This document shows positions 11,635 to 14,673 of a stretch of 14,673 bases of DNA, in pieces. The DNA lies in the NCBI GenBank assembly GCA_022702195.1, contig JAKONB010000599.1, positions 1 through 14,673 on the forward strand. The letters are read 5' to 3'. The translations under genes and the position numbers were made by a program. Position 1 is the first letter of the stretch, and each line of letters opens with the position of its first letter. The notes under the pieces were generated by a model. That model had not been told where the DNA came from, searched no databases, and saw only the letters and a program-made list of their open reading frames with translations. This DNA is from Beijerinckiaceae bacterium (GTDB taxonomy: Bacteria > Pseudomonadota > Alphaproteobacteria > Rhizobiales > Beijerinckiaceae).

Positions 11635-13599
11635 TCAGGCGGGGATCGCCGCGCTGGCCGGATGCGGATGATCGGCTTTCCGGTCCGGAAGGCGGGGCTC
11701 GGCGGGGCGGTGCCCCATCGCGGCATCGATCACCGCGTCCACGGCCGCCCGTAGGGTCGAGACGTGGACATCCGCCTCGATCGCCCGCAGTCGATCCGCC
11801 TCGGCCACGCCGTCATCCTCGGCCTGCCAGAGGCCGACCACAATCCGGGCGTCCGGCATCTTCCGCTTGAGGCGATCGACGAGACGGCGCAGATGGGTCG
11901 GCTCCCCGCTGATGGCGGTGGAGACCACGCAGATCAGGCGGGCGGGACCCGGCTCGAATCCTTCGATCCGCGCCCGGGCCACCTCGCCGAAGGACACGGT
12001 GCGCACGCCGATGCCACGCTTCTGCAGCAATTGGGCGAGGATCGCGCAGGCGGAATCGTCGACGAAGCTTCGCCCGGCCACGCACAGGACCGTTCCCTCC
12101 GCCTGCCAGGACGGATCGAGCGGCGGAGCGTCCGCAATCTCCGGGTCGGCCCGGCCGGTCTCGAGCTTCACGTCGTCGCGCTCGGCCATCTCCTCGATGA
12201 GACCGCCGATGCTGGCCCGGATATCGGCCTTCTGCTCGGGGGTGAGGACGCCGCGCGCGGCGTCGCGGGCGGCGAGTTCGAGGCCCTTGATCACCACCTC
12301 GTCGTAATAGGCGGTGAGCGAACAGGTCTTGAGGATCTGGTCGGCATGGTCCTGCGCCTCGTCCGGGTCGTCGGCGAGGATGCGCTGGTAGAAATTCTCC
12401 ACCGGGGTCAGGGCCGGCCGGTCGCCGAACAGCACGTCGAGGAATTCGAGCTTGTCGACGTGGCGCCCGAGCACTACCAGGCACACGGTAAGCGGCGTGG
12501 AGAGCAGCAGGCCCACCGGTCCCCAGAGCCAGGTCCAGAACAGGGCCGAGACCAGCACCGCGAAGGGCGACATGCCGGTGGATTGCCCGTAGAGCATGGG
12601 CTCGATGAAGTGCCCGACCAGCGGCTCGAGAATCAGGAACAGGATCAGGGTCGCGATCACCATCGACCAGCCCGGATCGACCGCCGCCGCCAGTGCCAGC
12701 GGGAACACCGCCGACACCACGGCGCCGATATAGGGGACGAACCGCATCAGCGCGGAGAAAATGCCCCACAGGACCGGGTTCGGGACGCCGATGAAGTACA
12801 AGCCGATCCCGATCACCAGACCGAAGGCGGCGTTCAGGGCGAGCTGGACCACGAAGTAGCGGCTCAGGCGCTTCGTCGCGTCGTCCATCGCCACCGTGGT
12901 GCGGTGCAGGTCGCTCGATCCGGCGAGCCGGATCATGCGGTCGCGCAGGTCCTCCCGCTGCATCAGCAGGAACAGCAGCACCACGAAGACGATGCCGGTC
13001 GTGGCGAGCGGATGCAGGATCGGTGAGAGCACGGTGCCGGCGAGGCTGAGCGCATCCGGCGGACGATCCTTCACCTCGACGAGGATCGGCTTGGGCGCCG
13101 GCTCGGCCGGCTTGGCGTCCTGGGGTTTCGCGTCCTCGGGCTTGGGATCCGACTTGCCGGATTCCTGGTGCATGGTGCGGCCAATGCTGGCGACGTAATC
13201 GGCCAGGCGCCCGGCGGGTGTATCGTGCAGGCCCTCGACCTTCCGCTCGATGGTGGTGCGATAGCGCGGCACGTCGTGGGCGATGTCGGCGAGCTGCATC
13301 CCGATCAGCGTCCCCATCGCCCCCGCGATCCCGAGCGCCATCAGCACCGCGGCGGCCACCGAGGGAAACCGGCCGAAATGCCAGCGCCGCAGCAAATTCA
13401 CCAGCGGGGCCAGGACGAAGGTCAGCAGGATCGCGATGGTGATCGGAATGAGGACGTCGCGACCGATATACAGGCCGGCGATGAGGATCGCGGCGACCAC
13501 CAGGGGCGAGGTCAGGGTCGGCGGCGGCGTCTCGGCGGCCGCGATGCGCGTCGGACGCGGGGGAATGAGGGGGGCCGTCGCCTGGGGTCTCGTCGCCAT
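11635..13599 (-). CDS. AI-2E family transporter with C-terminal soluble domain
   Basis: The protein belongs to the AI-2E/PerM permease family; members export autoinducer-2, act as Na+/H+ antiporters or have no known substrate. The 654-residue protein has an N-terminal Pro-rich tail, about eight membrane segments (residues 30-380) and a charged Lys/Pro/Ala linker (about 145-175) between the second and third helices. It has the family's LMRFVPYIGAVVS and LEPLVGHFIEPMLYG blocks. After the membrane part come a helical segment (about 382-490) and an alpha/beta domain (about 500-640) with VLCVAGRSFVDDSAC, LLQKRGIGVRTVSF, LICVVSTAISG and ARIVVGLW. That domain resembles a B12-binding-like Rossmann fold but lacks the cobalamin DxHxxG. 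The start is ATG 13599. Substrate is unknown. Confidence 0.88.
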   Translation of the reverse strand: MATRPQATAPLIPPRPTRIAAAETPPPTLTSPLVVAAILIAGLYIGRDVLIPITIAILLTFVLAPLVNLLRRWHFGRFPSVAAAVLMALGIAGAMGTLIGMQLADIAHDVPRYRTTIERKVEGLHDTPAGRLADYVASIGRTMHQESGKSDPKPEDAKPQDAKPAEPAPKPILVEVKDRPPDALSLAGTVLSPILHPLATTGIVFVVLLFLLMQREDLRDRMIRLAGSSDLHRTTVAMDDATKRLSRYFVVQLALNAAFGLVIGIGLYFIGVPNPVLWGIFSALMRFVPYIGAVVSAVFPLALAAAVDPGWSMVIATLILFLILEPLVGHFIEPMLYGQSTGMSPFAVLVSALFWTWLWGPVGLLLSTPLTVCLVVLGRHVDKLEFLDVLFGDRPALTPVENFYQRILADDPDEAQDHADQILKTCSLTAYYDEVVIKGLELAARDAARGVLTPEQKADIRASIGGLIEEMAERDDVKLETGRADPEIADAPPLDPSWQAEGTVLCVAGRSFVDDSACAILAQLLQKRGIGVRTVSFGEVARARIEGFEPGPARLICVVSTAISGEPTHLRRLVDRLKRKMPDARIVVGLWQAEDDGVAEADRLRAIEADVHVSTLRAAVDAVIDAAMGHRPAEPRLPDRKADHPHPASAAIPA

Positions 13600-13725
13600 A
13601 CCGGTTCCGTCTCGACGCTCCGCGCGGCCCCGCCGTTGGGATGCCACGTCGAGCAACGACGACTGAATGCAAAACGATCCCTCTCCAGCGTGGCGGGAAT
13701 GACGAATCCGTGATCCGGCGACGAC

Positions 13726-13741
13726 CCGAGCCCCGGCTCGG
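13726..13741 (-). terminator. Hairpin immediately after pncB
   Basis: Perfect arms CCGAGCC (13726-13732) and GGCTCGG (13735-13741) lie within 3 nt of the pncB stop codon. No T-tract follows. It may stop transcription before the permease promoter or protect the 3' end. Confidence 0.4.
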
Positions 13742-13743
13742 CC

Positions 13744-14673
13744 TCATACCAGCACCGGCAAAGCCTCCTGCTCCGGCACGCCGAACACCCGCTTGTAGCG
13801 CGCGATCTCCTCGGCCGGCCCGATCGCCTTGGACGGATTGTCGGAGATCTTCACGGTGGGGCGGCCGTCGGCGGCGATGACCTTGCAGACGACGGAGATC
13901 GGATCGAGCCGGCCATCCGGCACCAGCCCGCGAAAATCGTTGGTCAGGAGGGTGCCCCAACCGTAGCCGATGCGCATGCGCCCGTGGAAATGGGCATGGA
14001 TCGCCTCGATCGTGTCGATGTCGAGCCCGTCCGAGAAGATCGCCAGTTTCTCACGCGGGTCGGTGCCGCGGGATTTCCACCAGGCGATCGCCTCCTCGCC
14101 CCCGGCGATGGGCTCCTTCGAATCGATGCGGATGCCGGTCCAGGCATCGATCCAGGCCGGCGCGTCGGCGAGGAAGCCCGTGGTGCCGTAGGTGTCGGGG
14201 AGCATGACGAGCAGGTTGCCGGCGTAATCCTGCTGCCAATCAGCCAAGACCGCGTAGGGCGCGCGGGCCAGCGCCGCGTCGCCCTCGGCGAGCGCGGCAT
14301 AGACCATCGGCAATTCGTGGGCGTTGGTCCCCACCGCCTCGACCTCGCGGCGCAGGGCGATCAGGCAATTGGAGGTGCCGAGGAAGCGGCTCCCCAGCGC
14401 CTCGTCCATCGCCTCGACGCACCAATCCTGCCAGAGGAAGCCGTGGCGCCGCCGCGTGCCGAAATCGGCGATCGAGAGGTCGGGCAGGCGGCGCAGGCGC
14501 TCGATCTTCTCCCAGACGCGGGTCATGGCGCGGGCGTAGAGCACCTGCAGCTCGAAGCGCCCCATGCCGAGCAGGGTGGCGCGCGAGCGCAGCTCGTTGA
14601 CGATGGCGAGCGCCGGCACCTCCCACGTCGTGGTCTCGATCCAGGGACCGTGGAAGGTGAGGTGGTACTGCCC
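13744..14673 (-). CDS. pncB: Nicotinate phosphoribosyltransferase, 5' part beyond the window
   Basis: PncB makes nicotinate mononucleotide from nicotinate and PRPP with ATP hydrolysis, the entry of the Preiss-Handler NAD salvage pathway; it is cytosolic. The visible 309 residues are the C-terminal two-thirds of a protein usually near 430. They start in GQYHLTFHGPWIETTTWE and continue with VPALAIVNELRSR, DFGTRRRHGF, GTSNCLIAL and VGTNAHELPM, whose histidine is the one phosphorylated in the family. FSDGLDIDTI, YGWGTLLTNDF and a KISDNPSKAIGP C-terminus follow. The frame is intact to the right edge; the N-terminus is missing. A stable hairpin follows the stop. The permease gene lies 144 bp downstream on the same strand. 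Confidence 0.96.
   Translation of the reverse strand, partial: GQYHLTFHGPWIETTTWEVPALAIVNELRSRATLLGMGRFELQVLYARAMTRVWEKIERLRRLPDLSIADFGTRRRHGFLWQDWCVEAMDEALGSRFLGTSNCLIALRREVEAVGTNAHELPMVYAALAEGDAALARAPYAVLADWQQDYAGNLLVMLPDTYGTTGFLADAPAWIDAWTGIRIDSKEPIAGGEEAIAWWKSRGTDPREKLAIFSDGLDIDTIEAIHAHFHGRMRIGYGWGTLLTNDFRGLVPDGRLDPISVVCKVIAADGRPTVKISDNPSKAIGPAEEIARYKRVFGVPEQEALPVLV

Noticed and set aside
11764..13026. Long plus-strand open frame opposite the AI-2E permease
   Set aside because: His/Gln/Arg/Gly-rich composition without hydrophobic core, antisense to well-recognised membrane segments; a codon-bias shadow.

Overview
The window is high-GC DNA from an alphaproteobacterium of the Rhizobiales type, and a Methylobacterium/Methylorubrum-like genome fits best. 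The reasons are the pal-cpoB-tilS gene order, small secreted and membrane protein families of that group, a long AI-2E-family permease with a soluble C-terminal extension, and a ROSE-type RNA thermometer in front of a small heat-shock gene. The genus is an inference, because no rRNA or other marker gene is present. The window looks like ordinary chromosome: I see no integrase, transposase, CRISPR array or tRNA gene.

Layout. Positions 1-2099 (minus) hold an envelope/translation cluster in transcription order pal, cpoB (ybgF), tilS; tilS runs off the left edge. Positions 2379-3270 hold a divergent phosphorelay pair, a small Hpt protein (minus) and a single-domain response regulator (plus). Positions 3323-5455 hold a divergent pair of surface-polysaccharide type proteins, WcbI-like (minus) and GSCFA-domain (plus). 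hemC (5463-6386, minus) follows, with a perfect 8+8 bp inverted repeat just ahead of its start. Positions 6624-7458 (plus) carry two small unknown membrane proteins. Read side by side they form an ungapped pair of divergent paralogues with two conserved cysteines.

An ABM-family monooxygenase (7500-7799, minus) is separated by a 310-bp gene-free leader from a helix-turn-helix protein (8110-8568, plus). That leader contains three successive inverted repeats, the last abutting the ribosome binding site. A small secreted four-cysteine protein (8656-8952, plus) follows. Then come an hsp20 gene (9015-9491, minus) with an RpoH-like promoter and a ROSE thermometer, a lysophospholipase-like alpha/beta hydrolase (9682-10677, plus), hisN (10696-11484, minus), the AI-2E-family permease (11635-13599, minus) and pncB (13744 to the right edge, minus).

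The genes are a patchwork of small housekeeping units: outer-membrane tethering and septal constriction (Pal/CpoB), tRNA-Ile decoding (TilS), haem (HemC), histidine (HisN) and NAD salvage (PncB). Stress or signalling units lie between them. The least explained parts are the cysteine-containing membrane paralogue pair, the structured leader of the HTH gene, the hemC-proximal inverted repeat and the soluble C-terminal domain of the permease.
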